Below, piece by piece: positions 43,730 to 55,869 of a stretch of 64,000 bases of DNA. This stretch comes from Carcinoscorpius rotundicauda (Eukaryota > Arthropoda > Merostomata > Xiphosura > Limulidae), in contig CM022401.1 in the NCBI GenBank assembly GCA_011833715.1, forward strand, positions 72,350,618-72,414,617, given 5' to 3'. Position numbers and translations under genes: made by a program. Every line of letters starts with the position of its first letter. Within the stretch, counting starts at the first letter, position 1. The notes below the pieces were generated by a model. It searched no databases and was not told where the DNA came from. It saw only the letters and a program-made list of their open reading frames with translations.

Positions 43730-44783
43730 CACACATTTTATTCTTAGTTAATGAATTTAGACTTACGTACAATTTTCTGTACGTAAAGTATTTTCTTTAA
43801 CAATAAACAGTAAATGTCATTTATTTATAGAATTTAAAATAATTGACTTTTCTTGTAGACCGTATTTTTCATCGCAAGAAGACATAAAATTGATATATTT
43901 TGTCAAAACCTTTTTACAGATGTTGATTTTAACAGCTTTAAAGTGGAATGATAGCACATTACTTGTGGTAAATTTAGGATCAGGTCGTCTTTTCCTAACT
44001 TGAAGGTTAATTAATACATTTATCAGTATGTGTGATACTTAAAAAATCTTCCACTTTACTCACATATATTGGTGATATCATATTACACAATGGTAGAAAA
44101 CGTCAGTTTTAAAATGTAGTGGTTGGGTTTAATGTCTGAAATTCTGGCATGACGGTGTCTGCAAATTTAACTATGAATTTAAAGTCAATGATGTGCTTTG
44201 CAGAATTTTTAAAATAAAGACATTTTTATGATATTAGCTCGAATCTCTTTGGAGAATGTACCTTATGTTTTGTTCACGGTAATCTCCTCGATTTGACTAA
44301 TAACATGCAAGGAAAGTTATATACCACTGGTATTATTATATTGATCTGTAAGTCAGTATTTTATAAACAAGGATCTTTCGTAAGTACTTTATCTTAAAAT
44401 TTTGTTAATAAATGTGTGATACAGAAGTTTATTATTTCATTTACGTATAGTAATAATAACATATTGGGATATGATGAAACATGAGTTTTATATAAGACGT
44501 ATTAGTTTCTGAAGCATAATTTTTAGAAACTGAAATGTACAATGCGTTATTTATCATACAAGACTAAGGTAGGTGTGTAATTATCTGAGACTTCATTATT
44601 GGTTTCAATAGGCTACAATTAAGTTGGTGAATTATCAATATAAAATAAATTATACTTTCCAACTGACCCTGTCAGAACTTTTTGAGCAGTGAGTGTAAAA
44701 TGTTTTATGTTTTAAAGCATGATAAAGTCAACGAAATACAATAATCGTATATCAATTTTTTGTTTATAAACTATATTTATTTT
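43730..44783. other. AT-rich sequence, no feature seen
   Basis: No gene or repeat was recognised. Confidence 0.45.
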
Positions 44784-44785
44784 CT

Positions 44786-45027
44786 TTGTTTTGAATTCTC
44801 TTCATAGCTTCACGATGGCTGTTTGGGCTAATTTAATAGTTAACACTAGATATGGCATCTAGTCGTTACCACCAATGCTTCAGTTACTTTTTACTTTTTT
44901 GTGGGACTGACAGTAACATTTTAACGTTCCCACGGTTGAAAGGTTGAGCATATTTGGTGGGACGTAGATTCAAACTCGTAACCCTTAGAATCCGAGTTGA
45001 CCGCCCTAACCACTTGACCACGAATTT
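44786..45027 (-). mobile_element. SINE-A copy, old
   Basis: Minus strand with TTGTTTTGAATTCTCTTCAT, GGCATCTAGTCGTTACCACC, ACGTTCCCACGGTTGAAAGG and a head TAACCACTTGACCACGAA. It is clearly diverged and several short segments are deleted. Confidence 0.85.
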
Positions 45028-45187
45028 CATCAAACCCTCTTAGTAAAAGGTCGACATACTAACAACTATGATCAGTGAGTCGATATATTCAGTTTGGTGA
45101 CTGTATATGTTGACTTTTCTATTGTTTGCATTAAATATTAATAACTTCAGATATAAACATCTATATTTAGTAGTTCATTTAATGTTC

Positions 45188-45322
45188 ATGTTGTTGTTGT
45201 TGTTGTTTTGAATTAAGCACAAAGCTACACAATGGGCTATCTGTGCTCTGCCCACCACGGGTATCGAAACCCGGATTTTAGCGTGTAAGTCCGCAGACAT
45301 ACCGCTGAGCCACTGGGGGGCA
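45188..45322 (-). mobile_element. SINE-B copy, full length, tandem pair 1
   Basis: Minus strand with GTTGTTGTTGTTGTTTTGAA, TAAGCACAAAGCTACACAAT, B box complement GGGTATCGAAACCC and head GAGCCACTGGGGGGC. It is nearly identical to the next copy and lies only about 15 bp away. Confidence 0.96.
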
Positions 45323-45334
45323 ATTTTGTTCAAG

Positions 45335-45460
45335 TTTTTTTTTTTTCGATTAAGCACAAAGTACACAATGGGCTATCTGTGCTCTGCCCACCACGGGTAT
45401 CGAAACCCGGATTTTAGCGTGTAAGTCCGCAGACATACCGCTGAGCCACTGGGGGGCCAT
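45335..45460 (-). mobile_element. SINE-B copy, full length, tandem pair 2
   Basis: The same orientation and almost the same sequence as 45188-45322, starting at a run of T followed by CGATTAAGCACAAAGTACAC, with the same B box and head. ATTTAATGTTCA follows it at 45460 and also precedes the first copy (45177), so that motif brackets the pair. Confidence 0.96.
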
Positions 45461-45653
45461 TTAATGTTCAAAATGAAAATATCTACAGAAAGGTAATAAT
45501 ATAATTTACTACAACAGTAATGGTTAAAATATTTTTATATAGTTCTTTTAAACTTTAGTGGAACGAATAAGCTTATAAAGGTAAGCATGAAAATTGTTTT
45601 ACATTATTTAGAGATTTAAATAAGAAACGTTTTAAGAGGGAAAGATGCTATAT

Positions 45654-46730
45654 CGGGGGTGGTCAAACCGCGGCTCTTTGATGTATAGCGTGAGGCTCGC
45701 GGAAATATGTCAGTTGAGCTTCTTTTTGCATCACAATTGATATAAAAGGTAAATAAAAATTTCAAGCTTTATAATTATTTACCGGATATAAATTGAGAGT
45801 CCACTGGATTAAAAAGTAAGTTTAATGTTCATGGTGAGTAAATATATTTAGGAATTAAAATCCTAATTTTAATGCCATGTTTGAGTCAGGTATTAAAAAT
45901 TTAGATCAACAAGGATTCAGAGGAATTGTGTTGGAGAATCAGTAATCGTACAAGCTTGTGCCGACAATGTTGGTTTCAGTGAGTGTGGCTTGCGATCGCG
46001 CAATTGTGGCGTGTGTGGCTGTGCTGTGGGCAATGAAATTAGCGGATTATTAATGTGATACTAGGCGCTGTGGAGTTTGGTTGCGTTGTGCTCGTTGGAG
46101 CATTTTGTTTCTTTTCACTTTATTTTTCTAGAAGTGTCTGTGAAAATTTTGTGAAGGAAGATGGCATCATCAAATTATGAGAAGCAAAACTATGAAGATG
46201 AAAATAGAAATTTTAAGTCAGAGTGGGAGGAAGATTTTGCATTCACCGTTAAAGAACGTAAACCTTTGTGTCTTATCTACGATGTGTTACTCAGTCATAA
46301 GAAAACTAGTAACCATAAACGCCACTATGACACAAATCACAAAAACATATCGTATGATTATCCACCTAAATCAAAATCACGGAAAACAAGTTAATTGTGT
46401 TAAAATCATCACTAAATAGCCAGCAGACACTGTTGACAATGTTCAGTAAGGAAGTTGATACAACAACTGAAGCTAGTTTTGTTATATCATGGAATATTGC
46501 TCGTGCTGAACGCTGATATTATGATGATGAATTTGTTAAGAAGAATACAACTGAAGTTGTTGCAGTGTTAGATTAAAATAACACAAAACTTCAGCGACTA
46601 ATAGCACAAACACCAACTTCACACCACACTACAGAGAGACTTATCTCCCAGATCAGTGCTGATGTTGCAGGCAAAATATAAAATGATTTAACGAATTTCC
46701 TTGCATTCAGCTTAGCCCTTGACTGCAGAA
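45654..46730 (+). mobile_element. hAT transposon, 5' part only
   Basis: The left end GGGGGTGGTCAAACCGCGGC TCTTTG resembles the terminal repeat of ZBED/Charlie-type hAT elements (CAGGGGTGGCCAA.C, recalled). The 5' region and N-terminal transposase frames follow up to about 46728. There the homology stops abruptly and unrelated AT-rich DNA begins. No right end or 8-bp duplication was found, so this is a truncated copy. Confidence 0.78.
46161..46730 (+). pseudogene. hAT (ZBED-type) transposase, N-terminal remnant
   Basis: The frame from 46161 reads ENRNFKSEWEEDFAFTVK, then KPLCLIYDVLL and SNHKRHYDTNHK. This is the BED zinc finger of ZBED/GTF2IRD2-like hAT transposases, with the second cysteine of CLIC changed to Tyr. 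A frame change near 46393 leads to FSKEVDTTTEASFVISWNIA, then DEFVKKNTTEVVAVLD and, after stops, LISQISADVAGKI and NDLTNFLAFSLALD. That last piece is the segment just before the first catalytic Asp region. It cannot bind zinc or catalyse and is a pseudogene. Confidence 0.82.
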
Positions 46731-46731
46731 A

Positions 46732-47518
46732 TACATGTAATATACAGTTAAATATACAAATGAAAACTACAAACATAAGTTGAGACATTTACAGATCTGT
46801 ATGCAATTCTATGGAAATATAAAAGAAATATCTGCTTTTGTAATACAAACACACTTATAAATGAAACTACAATAAAATGAAATATATTGTCAAGGACACT
46901 TATTATTCTCACCCAACAAAAAATTACAAGTAATAGATTTACATCTTTAGTATATATATATACATAATTAGATATAGACACTGATGTAATGCATTACAAA
47001 AAGCTCATAAATCTACTGTCCTATCCGCATTTAATAACATAAGCTGCCTATAATAGCACTATCCAACATAGAAACACCATCCACCTTTGTACAACGTACA
47101 CAATATAAATGGGAAAAGTATAAAGCTAATAAGGCTTAAGTTGAATATTTCAAGTTTTACTCATAAAACACAACTGTAATTGTAAAAACAACATATGTAA
47201 TTAGATTAAATTATAAACTTTAACACTTTGAATGTTTTTATAAAGTTGATATTCAGTTGATCTACAATATATTCTGATGGTTTCCTTGCAAAATAGCTGC
47301 ATGCTCGTCATTTCAATGCATTCTTTGGTGTCAGTTCACGGACTAGCAACATGCTTTTTGTCAAGTAACAGTTGAACCATGATATCATATTAGCGACATG
47401 CTCTCTGACAGAAGACAACTTCCGTTGTCAAGTGTCATGACGGCTTCATAGAAGAATAACTGAATTTTTTCGATCTCTCCTCCTATTGTTTGAGATCGAC
47501 CCACGTGCATTCTTCTGA
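46732..47518. other. AT-rich sequence, no feature seen
   Basis: No gene or repeat was recognised. The hAT homology ends at the left edge. Confidence 0.45.
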
Positions 47519-47519
47519 T

Positions 47520-47640
47520 TGTTTTCTATGCGAAATTCCAGATGACTACCAAGGGCTACCTGTGCTATTCTCGTCATTGGAATTTAGTGTCAGTATTTAA
47601 CTTTATAAACCATTATCTATGTCACTGAGCTGCTGTGGGC
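47520..47640 (-). mobile_element. SINE-B-like copy, diverged
   Basis: TATGCGAAATTCCAGATGAC, GGGCTACCTGTGCTATTCTC, TTTAGTGTCAGTATTTAA and CACTGAGCTGCTGTGGGC on the minus strand. The tail looks SINE-A-like (GCGAAATTCC), while the head spacing is SINE-B-like. Confidence 0.6.
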
Positions 47641-47953
47641 AAAAAAAAAAAAAGTTTCTTGCATATGAGGAGAAATGTTGAAATGTTTTCTTTACAAAGC
47701 TACACATCATCTACGAAACTATTTTTAAAGCAAGTGGTTGAGTATTTTTCCAGAAATTACTCTTTAGTAGAACAATTATGAATATAGGTACATATTTAAA
47801 TAAGTTGCATATTTGTATGATGGGATATAATATATTTCTAACTTCCTCAGATAAATATAATAAATATTACTTTATCCTAAGTTCATTTCATGAAAACCTA
47901 CACAAAAATGTTGCATTTACAACTTCCCACATTTTATTTGGTATAAAGTGCTG

Positions 47954-48236
47954 TTTTATTGTTGTTGTTGTTTTGGAATTTCGCACAAAGCTACTCGAGG
48001 GCTATCTGTGCTAGCCGTCCCTAATTTAGCAGTGTAAGACTAGAGGGAAGGCAGCTAGTCATCACCACCCACCGCCAACTCTTGGGCTACTCTTTTACCA
48101 ACGAATAAGGGGATTGACCCTCACATTATAACGCCCCCACGTCTGGGAGGGCGAGCATGTTTGGCACGACGCGGGCACGAACCCGCGAACCTCGGATTAC
48201 GAGTCGCACGCCTTACGCTTTTGGCCATGACAGGCT
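47954..48236 (-). mobile_element. SINE-A copy, full length
   Basis: Minus strand from TTATTGTTGTTGTTGTTTTG and GAATTTCGCACAAAGCTAC to GGCCATGACAGGCT. The T arm is GCGGGCACGAACCCGCG. The T-rich 5' edge is GTT repeats, unlike the GTTT of most SINE-A copies. Confidence 0.95.
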
Positions 48237-48239
48237 GAG

Positions 48240-49535
48240 TGCTGTTTTAAGTGGAAAGCAAATTAAGTTAAATTTAGCATGATTGGGTTCAGAGATCACA
48301 AGTTACAAAGAGCCAAAATATATTTTTGTTAAAAACTAATAGTACTGGAAACCTGAGATAAGTGTTATGTTATTGAATATTGCACGAATATTTGAAAAAT
48401 AGTGCATAAACACAGTTGGAAAACAAATACTCATATTTAATCTTTAAAACAAAAGAGACTAATCGTGAGTTGAAACTTTAAAAATAAGATCTAAATTTAT
48501 TTCAAATAAAAATTTAACCTTTCTTTTTCTTATTTACAAATTTATAGAAACAGAATGTTTCTCATTTGTTATACAAAGAAAATTAAGCCTAACTTAACAC
48601 TTTTTTTTCGAATAAGATCTGAACAATTATTATATGACACGACCAAGGCAAAAATGTGAAACACTGAAGGAAAATTATCTTTTTTTCGTTACTGATATAG
48701 TAATACTTATGGGACCCTTTAAAAGTAAGTCCTTAAAATTGTCCAACATTCCCAATATAGCTACAACATGGAAACCATTAAGCTTTGACTCCCAAATAGG
48801 ATTTCAGAATTTTGGAACATTAAATGAAGTGAGTGTATTTTCAGAAACAGAGCTCTCTTCCCTTGCTAAACTTTCTCAAATGAGACTCATTATAGTTTTC
48901 ATGTGTAACCAAGATGATGACGACTTTTAACATTTTTTTTGTTGGAAAATAAATTTTTCAGGGGTATGGTAACTTATCTGATTAATCTGTTTAGCTTCGA
49001 AGAACACAATACTGCTTAAAATTAGTTAAAACACTATAGTTATATTTGTACTTTTTCTCAAATTAATAGTTTTTACAATCCAAGTTTATGCAATTAGTGA
49101 CTCAGGGCAGTTGTATATTCTTTCCGATCTAAACTTCTCTTCACACAGAAACGATAAAACTGCATCATCTTAGGAAAATTTACTACTTCAATACCTCAAT
49201 GGTACAAGTCCATAACACAATGCCATCATATATCAAATTATATCTTGCAATGTAACATAGCAACCGATTTTGAAAGTCATTTCAGAAAGAGAAACAGACA
49301 AGAGAAAGACCGTCAAATGTGTTTGTAGTTTTGACATTCCATTGACAGTCAAATTTTAATTCAGTGTAAATTTTTCATCACACGGCCTTCAGTTTTTTCT
49401 ATAAACGAAAGTTCGACTGAATTTCAAAAATCTTTAATATAGCACACAGTGCCTTGAGAATACACAGATCCATCCTCATTTTTAATAGTTTCAAGTCTCA
49501 TTCTTCTTCATCAGTGCATCAAAAATGGAGAGAAC
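48240..49535. other. AT-rich sequence with an unrecognised 98-codon frame
   Basis: A plus-strand frame at 48634-48930 has fairly balanced amino-acid composition (for example KLSNIPNIATTWKPLSF) and no homopolymer bias. It shows no known motif and no flanking splice or promoter evidence. I leave it uncalled. Confidence 0.4.
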
Positions 49536-49537
49536 CT

Positions 49538-49680
49538 ACAGCCCTTAGTGGATCAACGGTATGTCTGCGGATTTACAACATTAATAACCAGGTTACGATA
49601 TTACGATACCCGTGATTGGCAGAGCAAAGATAGCCTATTGTGTAGCTTTGTGCTTAATTCAAAACAAAAACAAACAACAA
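49538..49680 (+). mobile_element. SINE-B copy
   Basis: The head CAGCCCTTAGTGGATCAACG, GTATGTCTGCGGATTTAC, a B box region with a short internal duplication (GTTACGATATTACGATACCC), GGCAGAGCAAAGATAGCC, and the tail TAGCTTTGTGCTTAATTC. Confidence 0.9.
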
Positions 49681-50029
49681 GAACCTACGAGTATGACTCT
49701 GATAAAAGATGAAGAAAAAAAGCAAAAGTTGGAAAAAAATAGAGGATGTTGCATTTCTTTTATTAATACAGGTACATACTGAGTTGGGCTTGAAGAACTT
49801 AGAGACTTTTGCATCATATTTATGTACACTGTAGATATCGAGACAATGCCATTGGTCACAGAAAAGTATTAATTACCCACTGACATCATTAATCTTGTAC
49901 GTCAAAACTTCACTTCATTTTCGCAGTAATTTTCTCAGCTATATATGTATGTTTATTTGAGAAAAAAACAACAACATTCGAATAAATTTGCTATGGTTAA
50001 GATACATCTCGGAAAAATAAAGGAATATC

Positions 50030-50356
50030 TCTAGTTTGACATCGTGCACCAAAGAAATTTAAGAAACAGTTCTCTACAATAAAAATTATCAGGTAAATTT
50101 AAGAAGAAATTGTCTAGTGTAAAAATGCTATCGAAGACAAAAATATAATGAAACATTTTTATTGTAAGAGTATATCTCAAGAAAGTTTTCTACTTTAGTA
50201 AAGTATCCCAAGGAAATTAAAAGAAATATTCTTCAATGTAAGGAACGACATGAAGGAAATTTAAGGAAACAGTCTCTAGCATGAAAAAGATATTCAAACA
50301 AAATTTTAAAAATATATTGTGAAAATAATATCCTAGAAAAGATAATAAAACACAAC
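50030..50356 (+). repeat. Degenerate 40-45 bp tandem repeat, left part
   Basis: Seven or so units share an AAGGAAATTTAAGAAACAGT block followed by CTCTAGTGTAAAAA and a short spacer, as in 50050, 50093, 50216 and 50258. The array resumes on the far side of the LTR at 51328. Confidence 0.7.
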
Positions 50357-50361
50357 CCAGT

Positions 50362-51322
50362 TGTTATGTATAAAGCGTTTGAATGCCATGTTGTTGTTTA
50401 TATAATTGTTTCAAAGTTTAAACCAATAAAATATGTTGTTATTCATTTGAAATAACATTTAGAAATTTCTAAAATTAGGTAGATCAATCATTTGACTATA
50501 AATGGTATATTTGGCGGCCTAGTGTCTAGACGACAAATCTCGTGCAAAAACAGACATGCGCAGATTATTATGGAATGTTGGGAAGTTACGCGATTGTTCG
50601 AGAAGAGGCCTACTAGTATATAAACAGACGAAAATGTGACAGAGGAAAAGAGTCAGTCATTTGTTTGTATTTGATTCAAGGAATAGTGTCTTTGTTCGAG
50701 AAATTTTAAACGCTTGTTGTGTGTTTATTCAACTTGAATTTATGACTGAAGCTAGATCTACAGAAGCTGTGATTTTATTTCGTCAATCTTTACGATTCAT
50801 TCGAATTACTAGTTATACTGAAGGTCAACACGTGTGGAACTGTTCAGGGGAGACCGGGAAAATTGGAAGGCGATAGATAAGTTTGAGACGTTCATCGGAG
50901 GCATCGTGAAGGGAACTTCGTCGAATTTATTGAACTGTGAATTGTTTCTGGACCTCTCCATTCAAACTTCGGTATTTCTTCGTGGGACCACACCCTAGAC
51001 CGGAATTTTGGATTTTTGATCTGAAATTTTGGACTTTCATTCTAGATCATTGTATTGGACACAAGCCAGTACCATTTTGTATCGTAATTAACTTTGAAGG
51101 TTGAAACTAGTACCATTTTGTATTGTAATTAACTTTGAAGGTTGAAACCAGTACTATTTTGTATTGTGATTAATTTTGAATATTGAAACTGAATATCTGT
51201 CATTGTTATTATGTAATTTATGTTATATCTGTCATATATATAATAGCTTATTGTAATAAATTATACAAGCTGTTATCTGTGTCTTTCTGTTGCGTTCAGT
51301 CCACACACAAAAAAACGTAACA
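50362..51322 (+). mobile_element. Solo LTR of an LTR retrotransposon, 961 bp
   Basis: It starts TGTTATG and ends GTAACA, so the ends are TG...CA with TGTTA/TAACA inverted tips. It is flanked by an exact 5-bp duplication CCAGT (50357-50361 and 51323-51327). Five-base duplications are typical of Gypsy and BEL/Pao elements. A TATATAAA box lies at 50617 and an AATAAA at 51255, fitting a U3-R-U5 layout on the plus strand. No internal retroviral-type genes exist, so the provirus-like form was lost by LTR-LTR recombination. Confidence 0.93.
51068..51190 (+). repeat. 41-bp tandem repeat, three units, inside the LTR
   Basis: Units start at 51068, 51109 and 51150 with AGTACCATTTTGTATYGTAA then TTAACTTTGAAGGTTGAAAC. 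The third is the most diverged. They lie about 65 bp before the AATAAA signal. Confidence 0.92.
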
Positions 51323-51327
51323 CCAGT

Positions 51328-51660
51328 GCAAACATACATTTCAGAAAAATTTAAATTGATGTCCTAAGAAAATTTAAACATAATTACCTAATGTGAAAAA
51401 CGTTTTTCAAGAAAACTTAGGAAAAAAAATTGATACTTATATGATAACTAAGAAGTTCCATATAAGGAATATTTTATGTGATGAAACATCAATTTAAAAG
51501 TTAAGTGAAATTTTTGTTATGACAAAAATATTTAATGATTCAAAAATACACTTAGTGTAAAAATTGTCAAAAAACGTTATTCTAGAAATTTACGAAAATC
51601 TTACATTGTAGAAACAAAGCTCAGAGAAAATTTAGTAAACTACTTCGCTCAGAAAATGTT
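51328..51660 (+). repeat. Degenerate 40-45 bp tandem repeat, right part
   Basis: Continues the array interrupted by the LTR. CTAAGAAAATTTAAACATAA, CAAGAAAACTTAGGAAAAAA, TAGAAATTTACGAAAATCTT and CAGAGAAAATTTAGTAAACT recur at roughly 40-bp steps. Confidence 0.65.
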
Positions 51661-51661
51661 T

Positions 51662-53288
51662 AATTTTTAATATTCCTGACATACATTCAAATGTAACATC
51701 ATCAGAGAAAGCTGCAGGCTAGAAAATGTTCAAATTTCACCATAAGATAACATGATATCAAGGATAGTGAAAAAAGTTTATCCATTTATATTTGTTTATA
51801 AGCCCAACATTACAGACAATGTTTTAACTATGGTATGATCAGTAATCAGCACAGGAAGGTGTTTCGATAGAAATATCTTTCTCTTCTATCGAACTTCTAG
51901 AAGTATGCCAATCAGTGAACTAGTCAGGGAATACTTGGCGTACTTCAAATTCCATTTAGAATGAATATTGACCTGTGCTTAACTATGTTTGAATGATGAA
52001 CAAAACAGCATTATGAGCAACATATGACCAGTTACGTGTTTCGTGAATGGATATTTCAACTGCTGTTAGTCCTTCTACCAGCAACAACGAATCTTAAGAT
52101 TAGCTTAAATTCCAACACTTTTGACACTTCACAGAAAAAAGGAGAAATTATTTGTTTTAATCCAGAATTAGTTATAGGGATTTTAAACAGTGAATCCTTA
52201 GTAGTGTATATTTTCAGGTTCTACACAGTCTGCTCTCTGTGATTAACAGAACAGTTCGTGGTTAGAGAATTCTATATGTCTAGGACTAAAATAACCAGTA
52301 GGACATTATGAAAGTAATAGTAATGTTAACTAATAACAATACCAGAAACCTGGACGATAAAATTGAGATACCAGGAATTACATCCCTAAAATAAAACTTG
52401 TCAAGAATAATATCATAGTAGTTCACACGAAGAGGAGTGAAATATTAATACTTGCATTAATCCATAGTAAAATAAAAAAAACTTTTTTTAAAACTTAAAT
52501 ACAATGATATCACACTAAGCATGGAGGAAATCATTCACACTTTTACAGCAGATGTGGAAAATACACTTATGACAGTAAATAGCAGGAAGTCCAAACACCC
52601 TCCCCTTATAAAACATTCACTCCTCTGAGTGTTTTCTAGTGAGAAAGAATTAGGGCAAACACCCCTTCCGTGTAGATTTGAGAAATGTCATCCTTTATCA
52701 CCCATGTGGACGCTTTTCTCTTTCCAGATACAGGTGAAATATTTTAAGGATCTTGTTTCTACTTCTAGAACTTGACAACAGACTAATAGCGGAAGGAGTT
52801 TAATGATAGCAATTACATTGAGACCAACTTTGAATTTGGTTAATACTGTTTAATGCCTCAGTCGCCTCGTGAAATCGATTTGTAAGTCAACAAAAGAATG
52901 ACCTTAACTGTGTTCATGATGGGTAGTTTCTTTAAAGATCCTTGAAGACAACATGATTAACTTCTTAATTTGCTTAAGAGGTCAGGCTAAAAACAAGGGT
53001 ACGTCAAAGTATCAAGGTGATCTTCGTTGTGGATAGTCTACGAGTAAGAAGTTTCTTAGAATACCAAAAATCAAAGCTGTTTTAAATTTGTTTTAGCCTA
53101 CTAAAACAAAAGAAGTATTAAGTATTCTGAATTCATCCCAACGACTATGAAATTTACCAAAGCCACCACCTACTTCACGTGGATGCTTAAAAATGAATTT
53201 TTTTAACGCATAATGATAATAACTTCTAATGCTTACTTAAAGGGAAACTCAGAATTAATCTAGTCATTAGTATAACCTTGCCCGTATC
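51662..53288. other. AT-rich sequence, no feature seen
   Basis: No gene or repeat was recognised. The small frame over 52024-52242 has no motif. Confidence 0.45.
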
Positions 53289-53291
53289 ATT

Positions 53292-53408
53292 TTGTTTGTC
53301 GTTTATCAGAAAGCTAATCATATGGCTATTTGTGTTCTACTCAACACGGGTATTGAAACCCGGTTTATAGCCTTATAAGCCTTCAAACTAACTGCTGAGC
53401 CACTGTAT
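53292..53408 (-). mobile_element. SINE-B copy
   Basis: Minus strand with TGTCGTTTATCAGAAAGCTA, GGCTATTTGTGTTCTACTCA, GGGTATTGAAACCCGG and GCTGAGCCACTG. Confidence 0.85.
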
Positions 53409-54057
53409 CAGATTGTGTATTACTATTACTAGTCTGAGCACTGGAGCCCGTTAATTCACTTTTCATAGCCATCATGTTACCGAAATTAACTGACTTGAGA
53501 ATAATCTTAATATAATAACTATTAATAGTTCATCACCAAATGCAGATCAAATACGAAACTTCTGTACAATGTAATTATAAATGACTTATCACAAGCTCAA
53601 GACAAAACGCAAAGTGATATCACATGCCAATAAGATTGCGATGTGACCATTAACCTATAAAACAGACATTATAAGTTGAGAAGAATATTCAAGCTAAGGG
53701 CAGACCACATGTGTTTGGAGTGATTGGTAAACTTACATAATCCATCGATAAGATATGTAGCATTATCCAAAATGTCAACGTGAGAACACTGACAAATTTA
53801 TCAGAAGAAATATAAGGAAGAACTTATAAATATCACATCCTAATCTTGCCCCCGAAAAAGGTATGACCAAGTATTTATCAGTAGATGGATATTATTACAG
53901 TAGGTGTAAGAATATTGTTGTATTAGTTGCTAACAAACAAGTTAAAAACCTACAGTACCCCTACAGTGACCGTAGATATCAGATATACACATCCTGAAAC
54001 CACCAAAATAGCTACACAATCATTCTTAAAAATAAAAAAAGTTTTTTTATTTTTGAT

Positions 54058-54333
54058 GTTTTTTGTTTTTGAATTCCGCACACAGCTACTCGATCGCTAT
54101 CTGTACTAGTCGTCCCTAATTTAGCAGTGTAAGACTAGAAAGAAGGCAGCTAGTCATCACCACCCACTGCCAACTATTGGGCTACTCTTTTACCAACAAA
54201 TAGTGGGATTGACCGTCACATTATAACACCCCCACGACTGGGAGGACGAGCATGTTTGGCGCGACGGGGATGCGAACCCGCAAACTTCGGATTACGAGTC
54301 GCACGCCTTACCCCACTTGGCCATGCCGAGCCA
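54058..54333 (-). mobile_element. SINE-A copy, full length
   Basis: Minus strand from TTTTTTGTTTTTGAATTCCG to GGCCATGCCGAGCC. The B box complement GGGATGCGAACCC is intact. Confidence 0.95.
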
Positions 54334-54335
54334 AA

Positions 54336-55860
54336 GATTAGAAATAACTCTTAGTATATGCTTAAGTAGAATCCACAAATGTTTGCTAAAAAGAGGCAAC
54401 ATATTTATATATTGCAATGTCATCTATTACTACCAGAAAACAATCAAAACATCACATGCCGCAAGTACAGATTTTTTTATAGATCTTCTGGAATAAATTT
54501 CATCAGCTTATTCTTGTTTGAGTTTCAAGCTATGACAATCATACAGTTTGATTCAGTTTGGCAAGATTTAATAAGTCGCCATGTTCATTTTCACAAACAT
54601 TCAGTTAAATTACCAACTTTTAGTCTCTATGTTTAGTTTTAAACACCGACAGATACACTACTGATTCCATTACTGAAAATATCCATGAAAGTTTACACAC
54701 TTGACAGTTCTCCTGTAACTAGATTCAAACTACTCCGTTCTCAAACAATGAGCACAACGCATTTGTTTCGATTTAAAGGTATCCTATTATACTAACGTTT
54801 TTAATGTAAATTATTTCTACATTATGAATATCGAACCTCAAGAAAATCCATTAAATATTGTGTGTAAAATTTTATATTTGCCCAATAGATTGTGTTTATA
54901 GTTCTTGTTGTGCAAAACATCACTTGAACAAAGTTTTCAAAATTGTTTTAGAAAATTCACTATCTAAGAGCCATATTTCACAAACCAAACCTAAAATTTA
55001 TGAAAATGGAATTAGAACTGCGTGAAAGTCATGAGAAATAAGCAAAAGGAGTAAAATATGATAATCATTGTTTGTCAAACAAGTCATGGAACTTTTTTTA
55101 AAAAAATGAAGTGTAGTAAGAAATATTTAGACAATAAATTAATACTCTGAAGTCTATTATAAGTGTGCTTTAGTTAAAGAGAAAACATTTATTTGGTAAA
55201 TACAGCAATCAGTTGGGGTTATGTTGCTCGCTTTTTTTTTATCAAGACTAGAGACAAATGAGAGTAATACGTCCAAACAAAACAAGTAACACCAACAAAT
55301 GAGGGAAGAAAATAGTAAAAGCTCGTCTTATGCTCTATATCATGACTGCAAATAAGAAATGCCAAATTATCAAGATGAATCGTATTTAGAGCATGGCATG
55401 CAAAAAAAATATCCACCAAATGTTTTCACGTGATATTAAAATTTGCACAAGGGAAAGAGTTAAATTTCCTTTGTGGTTGTAATGGATCTCAAATTTTAGC
55501 AACAAAGCTTTAATAAGTAAAAGAATTTTTTTCTGTGTATCTCTTTCTAAGCAACGGATATTATTGTCGTGAAGGGTAAAGGAGATGTTAAATGGTATTT
55601 CTGTACGTTTGAAATTGTTTCATTATCATTTTTTATTATTATAATGGTTTATATTGTATACTTATACACATATATATAAATAAATGGGATGTTGGCAATA
55701 CAATTATCGTATATTTTTATTTTATCGTATTTAGAATGTTTGGATTTTTAATAATTTGTGGTTTTACTCAGTAAAGTTTCGTGTTTATGTTGAAGCTGTG
55801 ATAGTTCAGACTTTATTATGTAATATCTATCATATTCAAAAGCAAAAAGTGAGGTAATAC
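54336..55860. other. AT-rich sequence, no feature seen
   Basis: No gene or repeat was recognised. The small frames at 54379 and 55219 lack motifs. Confidence 0.45.
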
Positions 55861-55869
55861 GTCTTATAG

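Noticed and set aside
46177..46419. 80-codon frame overlapping the hAT fragment
   Set aside because: Shadow frame of the BED-finger frame that starts at 46161.
48634..48930. 98-codon open frame with balanced composition
   Set aside because: No recognisable family, no supporting signals. Kept only as a note in the interval entry.
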